Part shown: one piece after another, positions 63,665 to 64,000 of the stretch | How the letters are laid out: each line of letters opens with the position of its first letter | Position numbering within the stretch: the stretch's first letter is position 1 | Origin: Prauserella salsuginis | GTDB taxonomy: Bacteria; Actinomycetota; Actinomycetes; Mycobacteriales; Pseudonocardiaceae | DNA: 64,000 bases | Direction of reading: 5' to 3' | Assembly: GCF_024648885.1 (NCBI RefSeq) | Contig: NZ_JANBBF010000012.1 | Span: 62,001 to 126,000, forward strand | Program-made: the position numbers and the translations under genes | Notes under the pieces: model-generated | What the model was told of the DNA's origin: nothing | Databases searched by the model: none | Seen by the model: the letters and a program-made list of their open reading frames with translations, nothing else

Positions 63665-64000
63665 AGCAGCACCTTCCCGACGACGGGGAAGACACGTTGG
63701 TACGCCTCGGCCTGCGTGATGGATTCCCCGCCGCCATTACGTACGGCCTGAACACCACGACGTAGACCGAGGTCGGTGTAGTACTCCACCAGGTGCGACT
63801 GTGCGCTCATGCACTCCATCGCCTTGCGCTTGCGGTCGAAGACCGGCGTGATGTCGAGGAGTAGGTTCGGTACGAACCCGCACTGCTCGGGTTGATGCGG
63901 CTCGAACTGGATAACCTGAGGTGCACCGATCGGCGGTGTTGAGCGGTCGTGCCCGGCGGCTTGCGAGACCTGGCGGGCGAGCAGGGTCGCCTCGTGCGCG
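63661..64000 (-). CDS. galB: 4-oxalomesaconate hydratase (GalB, PIG-L type), 3' part
   Basis: The window ends inside this gene; the last 112 residues are present. They read VIQFEPHQPEQCGF, PNLLLDITPVFDRKRKAMECM and QRVFPVVGKVLL, the C-terminal part of the LmbE/PIG-L-type GalB hydratase of Pseudomonas gallate degradation. It hydrates 4-oxalomesaconate to CHA, the substrate of the aldolase encoded next. First visible gene of the minus-strand operon; more genes may lie beyond 64000. The metal-binding N-terminus is outside the window. Confidence 0.85.
   Translation of the reverse strand, partial: AHEATLLARQVSQAAGHDRSTPPIGAPQVIQFEPHQPEQCGFVPNLLLDITPVFDRKRKAMECMSAQSHLVEYYTDLGLRRGVQAVRNGGGESITQAEAYQRVFPVVGKVLL

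Overview
The window is GC-rich DNA from an actinobacterium, most plausibly of the Pseudonocardiaceae type. This rests on the base composition, GTG and TTG starts, long ATGA-coupled operons, PucR and TetR regulators, and a fragment that looks like a mycothiol-dependent alcohol dehydrogenase. No rRNA, tRNA, CRISPR array or replication gene is visible. Almost everything is catabolic: several aromatic- and acid-degradation modules side by side, separated by decayed genes and insertion-sequence remains, as expected of an accessory catabolic island.

Layout. (1) 1-0.8 kb: decayed sequence with a flavin-reductase-like relic. (2) 0.8-5.7 kb: lower meta-cleavage genes (aldehyde dehydrogenase, 4-hydroxy-2-oxovalerate aldolase, acylating acetaldehyde dehydrogenase) divergent from a catechol 2,3-dioxygenase. 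(3) 5.7-11.6 kb: an alcohol dehydrogenase stub, a PucR regulator and a divergent hydantoinase/oxoprolinase pair (hyuA-hyuB type). (4) 11.8-24.0 kb: a minus-strand operon for a CoA-activated acid (thioesterase, thiolase, MaoC hydratase, SDR, acyl-CoA ligase, three-part biotin-dependent carboxylase, a VOC/enoyl-CoA hydratase fusion, a YkvI-type transporter, TetR). (5) 24.2-31.1 kb: PucR regulator and a four-enzyme set that reads as 5-aminovalerate/glutarate to crotonyl-CoA. (6) 31.6-41.5 kb: AraC regulator divergent from a six-gene coupled operon with the layout of acetophenone carboxylase (apc1-5) plus a CoA ligase. (7) 42.1-44.0 kb: an IS110 remnant and a broken IS3-family element. (8) 44.9-48.3 kb: amidohydrolase and a NarL-type two-component system.

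(9) 48.7-64.0 kb is the most interesting part. It carries two tetrahydrofolate-dependent aryl O-demethylases (LigM-like and DesA-like), a LigAB-type extradiol dioxygenase, a complete route from the captured methyl group to formate (MetF, a FolD-like dehydrogenase, an FchA-like cyclohydrolase, PurU), and a convergent operon with a 4-oxalomesaconate hydratase (partial), a CHA aldolase, a muconolactone-isomerase-like protein, an alpha/beta hydrolase, a transporter, a frameshifted SDR and a frameshifted MetE-like gene. Together these predict syringate/3-O-methylgallate/gallate (or vanillate/protocatechuate) catabolism by 4,5-cleavage, a chemistry best known from sphingomonads. The FolD-like protein has lost all three residues used for cyclohydrolase catalysis, and a separate cyclohydrolase gene sits in the same operon.

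Several genes in modules 7 and 9 carry single-base frameshifts, two of them in homopolymer runs, so sequencing error and true decay need to be separated.
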